NCBI GenBank assembly: GCA_021018995.1
Contig: CM037596.1
Location: forward strand, 89,659,184 to 89,723,183
Reading direction: 5' to 3'
DNA: 64,000 nucleotides
From: Chloranthus sessilifolius
Taxonomy: Eukaryota > Streptophyta > Magnoliopsida > Chloranthales > Chloranthaceae
The translations under genes and the position numbers were made by a program. The notes under the pieces are model-generated. The model searched no databases. It was not told the DNA's origin and worked only from the letters and a program-made list of their open reading frames with translations. Of this stretch, positions 1 through 11,757 are shown in pieces; the first letter of the stretch is position 1, and the number at the start of each line of letters is the position of its first letter.

Positions 1-823
1 ATACCGCTGCCCATACAGGTTTTAAGCCTGTAAAAAATAAAAAAGGAAAATGATCCCTTCTGAATGCATGGTTGCACATAGTTTGATTGACACATAGTCT
101 CATTCTCAACAGGTTGGTCTTAACCAACGATTGACCTTTTTCCAACGGAGAATCTGAAGCTTAAGACACTTAAGTTCATATGAACTCAAAGACAGAGCGT
201 TTGGCTCAAAAGATTTAGCAGTGGAGTCAACTCAATCGAAACATCGGTTGTTTGACCGGGACCGACGCCGTTGCTCCTTCCTTGAAGTAGGATCTAGAAT
301 CCAAGGTGTGCCTTAGACTTAGGACGTTATTATAGCACAGTGGTGTTGCTGATAAAATATCGACATTTTATCGCATCAGAACACGCATGTGCGTCGCTGT
401 GGGGAATGCAAATCAATTTTTTGATTTTTCCATCATTTTATGCGATTTTTTTTTGAATTTTTCAATTGTCATTTCATGTGATTTTTTGAAAATTTGAAGC
501 TATATTTTATGTGAATTTTTTGGAAATTTCAAGCTATTATTTTATGTGAATTTTTTAGAATTTTCAAAGCTATTATGTGAATTTTTTTTGTGAATACTTC
601 TGGCTTCTCTGTGGGGATTTTTCATTTCTATGTAGGACCGAGGTGCTTATCGACCTCGATCCGTCTTTATTTTAGCGCGGCTTCCTTGGAAAGTCGAAGG
701 ATGACCGAAATGCCGCCTCCGGAGCATGTGCATCTGCCGGGAGTGACAGATCAAATAATAAAAAGTGGGGTAACCAGTTTTCCAATCTGGCCCGTACCAG
801 GCCCAGAACCCGGCCTGAGTGCC
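1..823. other. Element A, 3' non-coding region
   Basis: I see no credible gene here. The stretch matches 36,090-37,030 of element B: both have a block reading 'acaggttttaagcctgt' and a 'ttgcacatagttt' block. It therefore lies between the 3' LTR and the plus-strand PMD gene. Positions 410-590 hold short, degenerate T-rich repeats of the form 'atgtgaattttttgaa'. Confidence 0.6.
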
Positions 824-894
824 TGGCGCAACTATTAGTTGTGCCAAGCCACTATGGGCCTTAAAATAGCCTGGCGCAACTAATAGTTGTGCCA
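824..894. promoter_or_regulatory. Palindrome pair upstream of the antisense PMD gene (A)
   Basis: Two 23-nt sites lie at 824-846 and 872-894. Each has an 11-nt left arm TGGCGCAACTA, a single central T or A, and a right arm TAGTTGTGCCA that differs from the exact complement at one base. They lie just upstream of a C-rich leader and the CCTAGGGTT box at about 1,006. Element B has two palindromes of different sequence at the homologous place (37,036-37,106). A regulatory role is inferred from position. Confidence 0.7.
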
Positions 895-1112
895 ACCAAA
901 AGTTGGGGGGGTTTAAACAGCCCGAACTCGGGCTGTGGGGCATCATTTCGAATTCCGCCCCCCCCCCCCCCTCTTCCTCTTTGAAACCGAAAACTGCCCT
1001 CCTCCTAGGGTTCCTTTACATTGCCTCTGCGCATGCCCCATTGCCGTTGCTTTTTCTTGTGGATCGATCGCCGGCTCACGCTAGATCAAAGACCCCTATT
1101 TTTCTATAAGGT

Positions 1113-2055
1113 AATAAAAAAAAACCTCTCCTCTTCTTTTTTTTTTCTATATTTTTTTATTTTTCTTGCTTTTCCTTGTAAATATCATCATGATCTTGTA
1201 TTATTAGATGAATAATGGTTTATTTTTTGTTGTGTATATTTATTGATGATGTGTTGATGATTTTTTTTTGAATAATTTGTTTTCCTTTTGTTGTTTTATG
1301 ATTTTTTGTTGATGCCTAAATATATATATTTACACATTCTCTCTTCTCTTTTTTTTTTTGTATTTTGTTTTATATAAGAAAGGGGTTTTCTTCTTGTTTT
1401 TGGTTTTTGTTTTTATTTTGAACACAAAGCAAGGATTTTGGGTATTTTTGATGATTTTTGGGACATTAACTAGGGGAAGGGGATTTTTGGTTTTTGAGAA
1501 TTAATTAAGGAACTAATGATTTAATTAAGGGAAAAGATTTTTGGTTTCTCTTAAATTTAATTAAGGAAATGGATTTTTTTTTTTTGTTTGAAAACTAAAC
1601 TAAGGTATTGATTTATTATTACCGTCTACCATATTTTTCATATTGGCCCTCTTCTTCTCTATTTTTTCAATTTTATGGGTATGATGGAAGGGTCCCCCCC
1701 TCCTTTCTGGTTCTTCTAACATTAAAGGACTTTTACTTAGTTTTTGTTTTGGGTTCCAATTTTAGGAGCCTAAAGAAAAAGACTCTCTTTTTTGTTTGTT
1801 TTTTTTTAAACTTTGGCTTCTTTTTTTTTTTGTTTCTCTTTTTTTCTTTTGATTTTCAAATGACGATTTTTTTTTTGAATAACTTGCTTTATTTTTATAC
1901 ATAAAAAAACGAGATTCGTTTAGCGCATTTTTTTTTTTTTTGATGTAAAAAAAGCATTTATTATTTTTTTTTGTTTTGTTGTTTTTTTTTTGAAAGAGCT
2001 CGTTGCACATGTATCTTTGTACCTGACCAGATGTGATTGCCTTTTGTTGCCTCAG
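1113..2055 (+). other. Probable 5' UTR intron of the PMD gene (A)
   Basis: This is an extremely T-rich stretch of about 940 bases. It opens with AAG|GTAATA and closes with a pyrimidine-rich tract and CTCAG one base before the PMD start codon. Element B has TTTTAG at the same place before its ATG, which supports the acceptor. The donor is less certain because I could not find a clear equivalent in B. No coding potential is seen. Confidence 0.5.
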
Positions 2056-2056
2056 T

Positions 2057-4641
2057 ATGTCAGGCGGTGATGAGGACATTCCCGAGGAGGGCCCCGAGGA
2101 GGGGCCCGAGATTGTATATGGTCCGCGGGGGGAGCAGTTCCTTTGGGTGGAGTGGAGAGCTGGCCCATGGCTCGAGATGCAGGGCGAGGCTGCCCGGGCC
2201 GGCCTCTTTCATCAGCAGCACACCCATATCTCCAATTTTGGAATAGCGGGGAAGGTAAAAGACATGTTCAATTTCTTTCCTTTGTGCAATTTTACTTTAT
2301 TCCTGCAATCTGATGAGCATTTTTTTGGGTGCAGGATTTGCCCAATATTGTGTTCCGTGGGGGGTGGCTCGACTTCCATGAGTTCTACCTATATGTCCCC
2401 CCCATAGTGAAGGTCCTGTTGGAGCAAGTGGGCTTTTGGGAGTTCCTGTCATGTCCCACTATGAGAGCCGATGCTGCTTATTTGAAGGTCTTGATCGAGA
2501 GGTTTCGTCCTAAGACCATGACATTCCATATGTCGTACGCCGAGATGACGTTGACGCTCGTTGATTGGGCCATGATTATCGGTATTACGATAGGGGGAGT
2601 CCCGATCTCCACTTTGGCGGTACCGAGCCGGGAGGACGTTACTCGATTGATTGGGGCCTATCCCCCTCGCAGGCAGACCCGTGGTATAGAGGTCAAGATG
2701 TCTTGGCTGGGTCAACCAGATAGGGCGCTCTATATCACGCCTGAGCGGGCGATCGTCCTAGCTCGTATCACCCTCCTACTCCTGCTGGGCAAGACCCTCT
2801 TCACGAATGCCAGCGGGGGACGAGTCAGCCTGGACTTATTGAGCGTGATGGATAATTGGGGTGATGTCCCTAGGTACGACTGGGGAGGAGCAGGATATGT
2901 GTGGTTGATGTATAATTTATCTCGGGTTACGACCGGGGACTCGAAGTTTGTCGTGGGTTTTTGGGCCGCCCTAGAGGTAATTCCGCATTTCCTTGCCCTC
3001 GTCAACACACATTCTCTTTTTTTTTTGACTTTTTTGTTCCATTGACCTGCTTTTATGTGTTGTCTCTTTCGGTATGGGGATACCACCACTTCCACCCCGG
3101 GCGCCCGCTCCTTTTCTCGGAGGCGCTCACCTATCCTCTTCTCAGCAACTGGCATCAGGTCCGACGCCATGACGTGGGCCTAAAGCACCTGGAAATGGGC
3201 CTACGGTCCCAACATGATTTGATGGTCCCTGAGTAGGTAACAACTCTCCTCTCTTTTCTCAACCTTTGTTCATTTTTAGCCTGGAAATTTTCTTTGACTG
3301 AGGTGTTTCTTGCTTGGTTTTTCTCCCCCCTTTTTTTGAGTAGATCCTCCCTGATCCGTATCTGACGTCCCCTTTCTGGGATCGAGCAGCAGTGGGTGCC
3401 TCCCGTCTATTCAACAATCGCCGCGTCGTCTTCTTTTACGAAGCCTGGGCTCGGTTTTATTATCTGGGAGAGCGAGTTCTACACCAGTTTCAGGGCTACT
3501 ACGCCATACCTGTGGATCCTCCGGCGGACGTTTGGAATCCCGCTGGTAGTATTGAGGAGCTTACAGCGGCTTTTTTCAACAATGGGTTCCCTATCCATGA
3601 CCTTCATGTGCCTGGGGACTATCATTTCTGGTATGAATGCCTGCCTCATCGATTCATCCTGCCGTGCTTTGTCCCTAGGGATAATTTTCTGGCATTTGGC
3701 TGCCCGCTTGGTCAGGTAGCTCTTCTCAGCATGGATTAGTTTCCCTTATATTTTTAATTCGGCCTTTGTCTCATCTAAGTGGATCATTATTTTATTCATA
3801 GTTTGCTCCAGGAGATGATTCGAATGGTGAGGGCGGGCCGAGTACAGCTGATGTGTCAGGGGTAGATCCCTATGGCGCTGGCCCTTCTGGTGCGTGTCCC
3901 TCGGGCGAGGGCTCTTTGGGTGTTGATCCGTCGGGTACCTCCCATGCTGGTATCCCTGGTGGTGATCTGTCCGTAGTCTACGGGACCTTCCGGCGCCTCG
4001 ACAATGGCTTCCTCTCGGACCTCTGTGCTGACGTAGATCAACAGGCACAGCTCTCCGCCGAAGCGGCCCGTGCTCCTCCTGAGGTGGTCCCTGGGGTAAG
4101 TCTTCTGATGACCCATTTTGGTTCCCCTCTGCACACGCTTTTATGATTGTCCTGACAACTGAATATTGTATCGCAAGACTTCAACTCGGCCATGGAATAT
4201 GCGGAGTATCACCGTCATCTTGCAGATCTTAGGGAGGTGGAGACAGTGAGTACCTGGCTGCCCTACTCCTTTTATACATTTCATTATTACTGGTTCCTCA
4301 ACTGATCTTGACCTTGACCGTGCTTTGCAGTGTGCCCGTGCTAAGGAGTCACATTCCCTACTCAGTAGGATCTCGCAGGCGTGGTCTAGGGTGGGGGACA
4401 TGCGGACCTATCAGGGCAGCCAGGTACTCTTAGGAATTTGATTTGGATTTGTTTAAACATTTGGGGATGATTGAAGTGATACTTTGGATTATTATTTTTT
4501 GGAAGATATTTTCAGCACTTCTTCTTTGATGTTATCTCTTGATCTCTTTACATCGGATCTGTTTCTGTGCAGGATGTGCTTGCCCAAAATGCTCTCAGAA
4601 AGCAACCTTTTGATTGTAGGATCAGCCCTTCGTATGAATGA
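2057..4641 (+). pseudogene. Antisense plant-mobile-domain (PMD) gene of element A, 8 exons
   Basis: Comparison with element B gives these exons: 2057-2254, 2335-2976, 3072-3236, 3344-3715, 3802-4095, 4177-4245, 4331-4423 and 4573-4641. Nearly all junctions are GT-AG and phase 0. Exon 2 holds the core with RADAAYLKVLIERFRP, a segment resembling the 'ERWRPET..F' signature of PMD proteins, then GGRVSLDLL and the WGGAGY block. Exon 3 begins VWGYHHF, as expected near the end of the domain. Exon 5 is Gly/Ser/Pro-rich and exons 6-8 look helical. Lesions: the exon 3 acceptor is CG instead of AG, the last codon of exon 3 is TAG where B has CAA, and the exon 6 acceptor is AA. MAIN and MAIL1 of Arabidopsis carry PMDs and act in gene and transposon silencing. 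The gene runs against gag-pol. An anti-silencing or regulatory role is only inferred. Confidence 0.75.
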
Positions 4642-4747
4642 ACAAAATAATTGCCAAATTGTTAGTAAAAAGGGGGGATACGTGACAAAAAAACAAACGG
4701 GGGTGTGAGTCCTACACGGTCCCGAGATGGTGAAGGGGAAATAGACT

Positions 4748-4894
4748 GTATGCAACTAATAGTTGCGCCAAAGTTAAATCTCAGAATATGTGCCGCACAA
4801 CTATTAGTTCGCTGTAAAACTAGGGCGAGTGTGTTGGCGCAACTAATAGTTGCGAGCTTATCTTGGGAAAAACTCACCGTGACTATTAGTTGCC
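4748..4894. promoter_or_regulatory. Four palindromic sites upstream of the DUF7745-like gene (A)
   Basis: Sites are at 4748-4770 (right arm intact), 4793-4815 (degenerate), 4835-4857 (left arm intact) and about 4881-4894 (half site). All share the AACTA-W-TAGTT core. They follow the last PMD exon by about 100 bases and precede the next ATG by about 160. A TATA-like TTATATAC follows at about 4,915. Element B carries four of its own palindromes at the homologous position (40,748-40,913). Confidence 0.65.
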
Positions 4895-5057
4895 TTGTTT
4901 AACTGAGGTGGGTCCTTATATACCCGAGTCAGTCCAAAAGTCACTTCTTTTTTGTTTGACTTGGCCCTTTTCACCGGTTCCCTTTACTCTTGCTTTTCCA
5001 AAGCGGGTCCATCACCATACACCGATTTTTATCCTCTCAAAAGATCCTTGTACGTTC

Positions 5058-6514
5058 ATGAACCCACTTTCTAGCCCTCCCTTACGTGGAGGGCCCGGAG
5101 CTAATTTACCACCTTTGGGCTTGGGGTTTAAATTTTTAGCGGCCTGGTTTGGGAGCTTGAATGAGAGTGAGCTCGCCTACTTGGGGCGCCTTGGGCTATC
5201 TTGCCTTCCTTCCTTCCTAGAGATTCCTCTCCGATGGGAACTTCTTCATGCCGCCGCTTCACTATGGGACGTGAAGCGCGAGCTGGGCCTCTCAATCTGT
5301 CTGGCCTGAAGCTTCATAGGGGCCTTGCAAGAGTTATGCCTCAGCCGGGATATTCCAGATCCGTTCACCTTACTCTCGGTTTGAAGAAATCCGAGTATGA
5401 GAAGAGCCTTATTAGGGGGCCCACAAGGTGTTCGCTGAAATTCCTCAAAGAACTTTTCGGTGATGAAAGTCTCCGAAAATTGCCGGTTAGGAAAGTCTTT
5501 AACGTGAAAGCTCTAACACTTGGTCTCATCTCTGAAATCCTCCTCTACACCAGGGGAGAGAGCTTTTCATTGGCAGTTTGCGATATTTTGATGGAGTTGG
5601 AGGCAGGCCGGTCCATGATGCACTTGGTTCCTGCTAAGTTGTACCGATGCCTTGATTCCTTTGCTCTGGGTAAGGTGGAGGGCCTTCGAGGATGCCCTCT
5701 ATTGCTTCAGGTTTGGTTGGGTGAACATATTACGGTTTTGGGACCTGTGCCCCGCTTTTACATTACCCGAGGCGAGGTGGCCCAATGTTTTTTCGGTGGT
5801 TGCCACCTGCTTCCACAGGGCGATGTGTCAGCTCTGAAGCTTTGGTTGACCGATGTCGAGCTGACATGGAGACTTCCTTAGTTGGACCGGACCTTTCCAG
5901 TGATTCGTTCTAGAAACCATGAGGGCATCACCCTCCTAGGATTGACTGGCAGCACCTTCTACTTCCCATTCCGGGTACTGCACCAATTTGGCTGCTCCCA
6001 GCAGGTGCCTTGCGAGGCCAGACCCCCTTTATGTGATTTGATCTTTTCTAGGGGATCCTCTGGGGACATAGATCGGATTGCTGCTCTTTGGGAGACGCAT
6101 CAGTCGACGCTGATGTGTGATGTTGAGTAGGGAGACTCGATTAGGATTTCTCCTCAGTACGAGGCCTGGCTATTGACTGAGCGGCCTGCCACTGATGGGC
6201 CGGATTTGTTAGAGTTCATTGCTACTAGAGGCCCCTGGCCAAAGAAAGAGATGGCACTCCGAGCCCGTATAGAGCTATTGGTGGATGAGAAGAGGGTTCT
6301 GTAAGAACTTTTCGCATGCGAGAGGGTTAGAGCAGACACAACGGAGACTGAGGTTCTCCATTTGAAGGGATCATTGAGCGTTGCCCTTGGAGCCGCGGGC
6401 TCTTCTCGGAAGAGGTTCAAGAGCCTGCATGGTCGTTGGCTGACTGAGAGGAATGTCCGAGAGGATGACCTTTATGCTTAGATTAGCGCTTTGAAGCGCG
6501 AGCTGGCCCATTAA
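5058..6514 (+). pseudogene. Second antisense gene of element A, DUF7745-like
   Basis: The gene is intronless and collinear with 41,091-42,537 of element B. An N-terminal helical part (LNESELAYLGRLGL) is followed by GLKLHRGLARVMPQPGY and GGPTRCS-like blocks, then by EGITLLGLTGSTFYFPFRVL. That order resembles, from memory, the uncharacterised plant domain DUF7745, in which a 'PLLGLWG..YAPLMVLRQ' block follows a helical region. The C-terminus looks coiled-coil. About 45 bases are missing near 5,275 compared with B and shift the frame. In-frame stops follow at about 5,879, 6,128, 6,302 and 6,479. It lies downstream of the PMD gene on the same strand with its own palindrome cluster, and converges with pol. 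Function is unknown. Confidence 0.6.
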
Positions 6515-7921
6515 CTTCTTCCTGCACACAACTTTTTGCACAGATCAGATATACAGAAAAAGGGGCGTAGAAAACCCCTTTACAGATACACACACATTTT
6601 TGTTATACAAATTTTCTTTATGTTTTTGATTGTTTTTGTTTTATACTTGTAAAAAGGAAAACACGTTAGTCATCACACCGACTATTTTTTAGGATGTGCT
6701 GTAAGTGATGCAAAAGGCAGTTATATACATCTATACAGATCTATTTTTGGGTTATATATATATATATACATATATTTTTTTGGTGCCTTAATCATTGGGT
6801 GATACTTTGGGAAACCCTGGGTTCACTTTTGAGCATGGTCGAATCCTTTCTTTGGAGTCGGACCTGGGTGGGTTTCTAGTTTTTTGCCAAGGTCGGCACA
6901 TCGATCCCTTCGGATTGAGTCGAACCTTTCTCCTTGCCTCGAGTCATATGTTTGACGGTGCGGGTTTCACAAAGACAATTCTGGTCGAGACCCGATTTGA
7001 ACTAGCATGAGCGGCCCCCAAAAAGGGATCAGGGGGAGTAACCAAGAAGGCTCCTCAAACATCAATATTTTCCATCAGTCCAAACCTTTCTTTTTCAATT
7101 TCTCTTTATTTATCTCCTTTTTCACTCGTGGTGCCCTTTCAAGTTTTCACCACGTCCATGGGTTTAGCTCTCTTACCCCAAGCGCCCTTTCGGGTTTTCA
7201 CCTGGTTCGCACAAACTCGCTGTTTTTACCTGTAGTGCCCTTTCGGGTTTTCACCACGTCCATCTTGCTTTGAGCTTATATTTTTATTATTATTATTATT
7301 ATTATTATTTTTCTTTTTTCAATAGCCATGACATAGACATCGATTCCGTCATAGCCTGGCTGGATGGGGTTCTGGTGTCGTCTCACGACTCGGCTCATGT
7401 TGACTTAACAAATATTATGACTGCTTACGAACCTACAAAGAGGGCTTCCTTCAGGGTGTAGCTTGGCCATGGGTTAGGTTAGGATTTGAAGTTATGCTGG
7501 GCTAAAAGGGTTTCCTTCATACGGCTTCAGTTTTCTCAACATACTTTCTTCCTTGGGGGTTTTATTGTACATGCCCCGTGATTCTTCTACATTTTTGTAC
7601 TTTTTGCTTCATTTTAGGCAATCTCTTCTTGAGGTTTTGCTTTTTTGATTTTTTTGGATTTTGATAGTAACTCTACTTCATCTTTTCTCTCTCTTTTTGG
7701 TATATGTACATGTATATATATATATATATATTTATTTTATTTTTTTTTGGGGGGGAAGGGGTTTATTAAAAGAAAGGCCCAGGCTCAAAATGGGGTAGCA
7801 AAGGATATCATCATTTTTTAGGGATGCTTTTTGGCTACTGTATTTGGAATGATGGCCTCTTTCGGGTGGTTCTTAAGCAGTCACATATCTGTTTCACCAA
7901 CACTTACCTTGTCACGATGGA
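6515..7921. other. Convergent intergenic region (A)
   Basis: This 1.4-kb stretch separates the plus-strand DUF7745-like gene from the end of minus-strand pol. It holds AT microsatellites near 6,759 and 7,713, a TTA microsatellite at about 7,281-7,310, and the short hairpin repeats listed separately. I see no gene. It should contain the 3' ends of both converging transcripts. Confidence 0.7.
7128..7266. repeat. Constant-loop hairpin repeats between convergent genes (A)
   Basis: Three units share the core CCCTTTCGGGTTTT (the first reads CAAG in place of CGGG). Their flanking arms differ but pair: GTGGTG/CACCAC (exact), CCAAGCG/CACCTGG (imperfect) and GTAGTG/CACCAC (one mismatch). Spacers include 'ctctcttacccc' and 'ctgtttttacc'. 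Element B has the same array at 43,525-43,712. Confidence 0.55.
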
Positions 7922-9060
7922 CTAAGAGTAGAACCGTCGGACGTATCCAGCGTTGATGGGCTCAAGAAGATGATCTCCGTCCATAGTGGCGAGGTGGATG
8001 GCATATCCCGGTAGCACTACTCGGATGACGTATGGTCCTTCCCGGTTTGGCTTGAATTTTTCCCTTGGATCGGCATGGAGGGATGGGAAGATCTTCTTCA
8101 GCACATTGTCTCCTACCTTTAGATCTCGACTGCGGACACGTTTATTGTAAGTGCGTGCGATTCGCCCCTAGTAAACTTGAGTGTGACACAAGGCTAGGAG
8201 TCTCTTTTCGTCCAGTAAGTTCAGCTGATCAAAGCATGATCTCTCTTTCTCTGCTTTGGGTAAGCCTGATTCCATGAGGATTCAGAGTGAGGGTACTTCA
8301 ACCTCTACCGGGAGGACGGCCTCGATTCCATACACAAGGGAGAATGGTGTTGCCCCTATAGCGGTACAGATCGATGTTCGGTAGGCCCATAAAGCAAATG
8401 GCAGCATTTCGCTCCAATCTCGATAAGTGACGACCATTTTCTCAAGGATGCGGACGACTGTCTTGTTCGCGGCTTCTACGGCTCCATTAGTTTGAGGCCG
8501 ATAAGGGGATGAGCGATGGTGCTTGATCTTGTATTGCTCGCAGAAGTCTCAGATGCGCTTATTCGCAAAGTTTGTATCGTTGTCTGTGATGATATCTTTG
8601 GGTATTTCAAATTGGCACACAATATTATTTTTGAGAAACTTCTCATCGTGATTGGCCGTGATGTTGGCATATGACACTGCTTCTACCCACTTGGTGAAGT
8701 ATTCAATGGCGACGAGGATGAATCAATGTCTGTTTGATGCTTTCAGATTAATCATTCCGACAACCTCAAGGCCCCAGGTAGCAAATGGCCAAGGAGTGGT
8801 CATGCAGTGAAGATCAATGGTGGGAGCGTGTATCAGACTAGAGTGTTCTTGACACTTGTAGCATTTTTGAACATGTTTAGAGCAATCTGATTCCATAGTG
8901 GTCCAGAAGTATCCCTGCCGTAGGATTTTCTTAGCGAGCATGTGACTGCTGACGTGGGCTTCGCATACTCCCTCATGGATTTCTTTCATAATATTGACCT
9001 CTTCACTTTCAGTGAGGCACCTAAGTAAGATGTTATTGTAGGATCACTTGTAGAGACATT
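7922..9060 (-). pseudogene. Integrase region of pol (A)
   Basis: The zinc-binding part reads HEGVCEAHVSSHMLAKKIL and then CYKCQEHS, which is the HHCC arrangement. The DDE core keeps the second aspartate in the IITDN motif near 8,575 and the third acidic residue near SSPYRPQTNG (about 8,500). The C-terminus ends HLATMDGDHLLEPINAGYV, with the stop at 7,922-7,924. Integrase joins the element's DNA to the chromosome. The frame is broken by several stops (for example after the second catalytic motif, and a frame change before 8,104), so this copy cannot make an intact enzyme. Confidence 0.85.
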
Positions 9061-9703
9061 CCCCGCAAATGATGTAACCTACCGCTAAACGTTGAATGGT
9101 TCGTCGATCTGTCTTGGATGTACCCTCTGGGAAAGTTAGGGTCTCGAGGAAATTCTGGATATCTGATAACCAAGGTGGCTCATCATCAGGCTTTGTAGGT
9201 TCCTCAATCTGGAGGCAGAAGGCCGACTCATTCGTCTGCTCAATCATGATCGGCTTCATCTCAACACCATAGGGGATTTCAATCATTGATGCCAAAGTTG
9301 TTAATGCGTCGGCAAAGCGATTCCTTATCCAGGGGATGTATGAGAAAGTCACATCTTGGAAGCAAGCTATCAGATCCTCGAGGTGTTCATGATAGGGGAT
9401 CAGTTTCTCATCTTTCATCTTCCAGTCACCATTCATCTGACATATGATTAACTGTGAATCGCCAAATACTCAAAGGTGAGTTACATTCAGATCGAGAGCT
9501 GCCTGCAGACCAGCGGCGCAAGCTTTGTACTCAGCCATATTGTTAGTGCAAGGGAAGTTGAGCTTGATAGAGACCGGTACATGGGATCCTTTTGGTGAAA
9601 TTAGAATGGCACCAACTCCTTGGCCCTCGATATTTGCTGCCCCGTCAAAGTGCATTACCCATGATTCTTCTGCTTCTTCTGTATCGTCTTCCGTCATGAA
9701 CAT
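9061..9703 (-). pseudogene. Second, archaeal-like RNase H (aRNH) of pol (A)
   Basis: SWVMHFDGAANIEGQGVGA, NNMAEYKACAAGLQAAL and the FGDSQLIICQ block give the D, E and D residues of an RNase H fold. It follows the ordinary gypsy RNase H. Two RNase H domains are a known trait of the Tat lineage. The linker to integrase continues with DWKMKDEKLIPYHEHLEDLI and RFADALTTLASMIEIPYGV. Stops interrupt the frame, for example near 9,470. Confidence 0.8.
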
Positions 9704-11391
9704 CTGGGAATTCGGTTCTTAACGACTCATAGTCAGGTAAAGGATTATTAGCAAGATGACCAGCAAGTGCCTGCCCCTTGATCAATTTCTGAGTGACGTA
9801 CGTGATGTCAAATTCAGATAATAAAAGTTACCATCATGCAGTTTGTCCAGTGAGAGTTGTCTTTTCAAATAGGTATTTTAATGGGTCAATTCAGGCCAAG
9901 AGTAGAACCGCCTGAGATAGCAAATAGTGGTGGAGCCTTTGAGTAGCCCATATAAGAGCCAGGCATGCTTACTCCAGATGAGAGTAGTGCACTTCATAAT
10001 CAGTAAACTTCTTGCTCATATAGTAAATGGCCTACTCTCTTCTTCTCGTTTCATCGTGCCGCCCCAAGACACATCCCATCGAAACTTCCGTCGTAGAGAG
10101 ATACATCAAGAGTGGTCTCCCTGGCTCAGGTGGTACCAAAATAGGTGGATTAAGGAGGTAGCTTTTAATTTTTTCGAACGTTGCTTGACAATCGTCGCTC
10201 CATTCAACGAGCAAATTCTTCCTTAGTAACTTGAAGATTAGCATGTAGATTGGAGTTAGCTATGTAATGAACCGACTGATATACTGTATTCTGCCCAAAA
10301 ACCCTCTAACCTCCTTCTCGGTAGATGGCGGTGGCATTTCAGTGATGGCTTTAACTTTGATTGCGTCGACCTCGATCCGCCTCCTACTGACAATGAACCC
10401 TAGAAGTTTCCCTGACATAGCACCAAATGCGCACTTCTGTGGATTCAGTCATAGCCGATACTTGCTCAGCCTTTCAAACAGCTTCTGAAGGTTTACCAAA
10501 TGGTCGGTTCACTCCGGTGACTTGGCTATCATGTCGTCGACATACACTTCAATCTCTCGGTGTATCATGTCATGAAATAGTGCAGTCATAGCTCTCTGGT
10601 ACATTGCACCGGCATTCTTCAGCCCGAATGGCATGACTCGATAGCAAAAGGTTCCCCAGGGGGTAATGTACGCCATCTTCTCGTGCTCAACCTCTGGCAC
10701 TTTGATCTGATTGTATCCTAAAAATCCATCCATAAAAGAAAGCATCCCGTGCTTAGCTGTGTTATCGACCAAGATGTCGATGTGTGGTAATGGGAAATCG
10801 TCCTTTGGGCTTGCTCTGTTTAAATTGCGAAAGTCGACACACATGCGTACCTTTCCATCCTTCTTTGGTACAGGCACAATATTAGCTAGCCACTGCGGGT
10901 ACTTGGATACCATGAGAACCCCACGTCATACTGCTTGATGACCTCATCTTTGACTTTCAACATCCACTCGGGTCGGAGACGTCTCAGCTTCTACTTGACT
11001 GGCTTCATATCAGGGTAGAGGGGCATCTCATGTTCGACCAAATCGGTATCCAGACCAGGCATGTCCTCGTACAACCAGGTAAAAATGTCTTGGTATGACC
11101 GAAGGAAGTCGATCATGCTTTTTCTTTCCTCAGGAGACAGTGACGTTCTGAATTTGGTTATCCTGGGAACCTCCTCAGTTCCTAGATTGACGTCTTCGGT
11201 CTCTTCGACAATGGGGGTAGGGTCATGCTCAAAGTCGACAAATCGGTCAAGGAGCTCATCGGGGAGCTCCTCGAAGGGGACATCTTCGTCCAGACTCGTG
11301 ATCCCTACCTCTTCTTGTATTTCTACAGGGAAGGGGTCAATTTCACGTGGGACGAGAATTTTGATTAAGGCATCCTTTCGTGGGGCATTTC
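9704..11391 (-). pseudogene. Reverse transcriptase and gypsy RNase H of pol (A)
   Basis: The RT reads VPKKDGKVRMCVDFRNLN, then SFMDGFLGYNQI (first catalytic Asp), MPFGLKNAGAMYQRAM and EVYVDDMIAKS (the YVDD catalytic pair near 10,535). Connection and RNase H blocks follow: FRNA-like FIVSRRRIEVD, GFLGRIQYISRFI, LLNPPILVPPEPGRPLLMY and FEKTTLTGQTA. Upstream, the linker EIQEEVGITSLDEDVPF precedes RT. Stops occur at about 10,991, 10,509 and several sites within RNase H. The enzyme would copy element RNA into DNA in the virus-like particle. Confidence 0.88.
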
Positions 11392-11757
11392 CTAGAATTT
11401 TAAATGACAATATTTTTGGACTTTGGATTTTTTTAATGTTTTTTGGATTTTGTGTTTTTTTCGTGTTTTTGAGATTTTGTATTTTTTTCATGTTTTTGAG
11501 ATTTTGTATTTTTTCCATGTTTTTGAGATTTGATATATTTTCCATATTTTTGAGATTTTGTATTTTTTCCATGTTTTTGAGATGTTTGTGTTCTTCGGAG
11601 TTGGACCCTTGGCAAGGCGGGTTTGTGTATATACAAGGTATTGCCTGCCAAAGGCTTATCTCACTTTTTATAGGTTATTTTTTTTTAGGAAACGGGTGCC
11701 AAATATTAGGCCACTCCCCTCTTCCAGGGTTTGGGGCAAAGATGCCCAGTTGCATAC
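11392..11757 (-). other. Possible Ogre-type intron between protease and RT (A), with 30-bp tandem repeat
   Basis: On the minus strand CCTCAG|GTATGCAAC at 11,757 looks like a splice donor, and TTCTAG before GAAATGCCCC at 11,392 is a candidate acceptor. Ogre elements are known to carry an intron at this place. Positions about 11,425-11,590 hold roughly five copies of a 30-bp unit ('tttttgagattttgta'), which would read as a Lys/Asn-rich 10-residue repeat if unspliced. Element B has GCAG|GTGAGTAAC at the equivalent donor (48,018). Confidence 0.5.

Noticed and set aside
824..894. Palindromes as MITE or transposon ends
   Set aside because: Each site is only 23 bases, lacks target duplications and recurs at fixed homologous places in two elements with different sequences.
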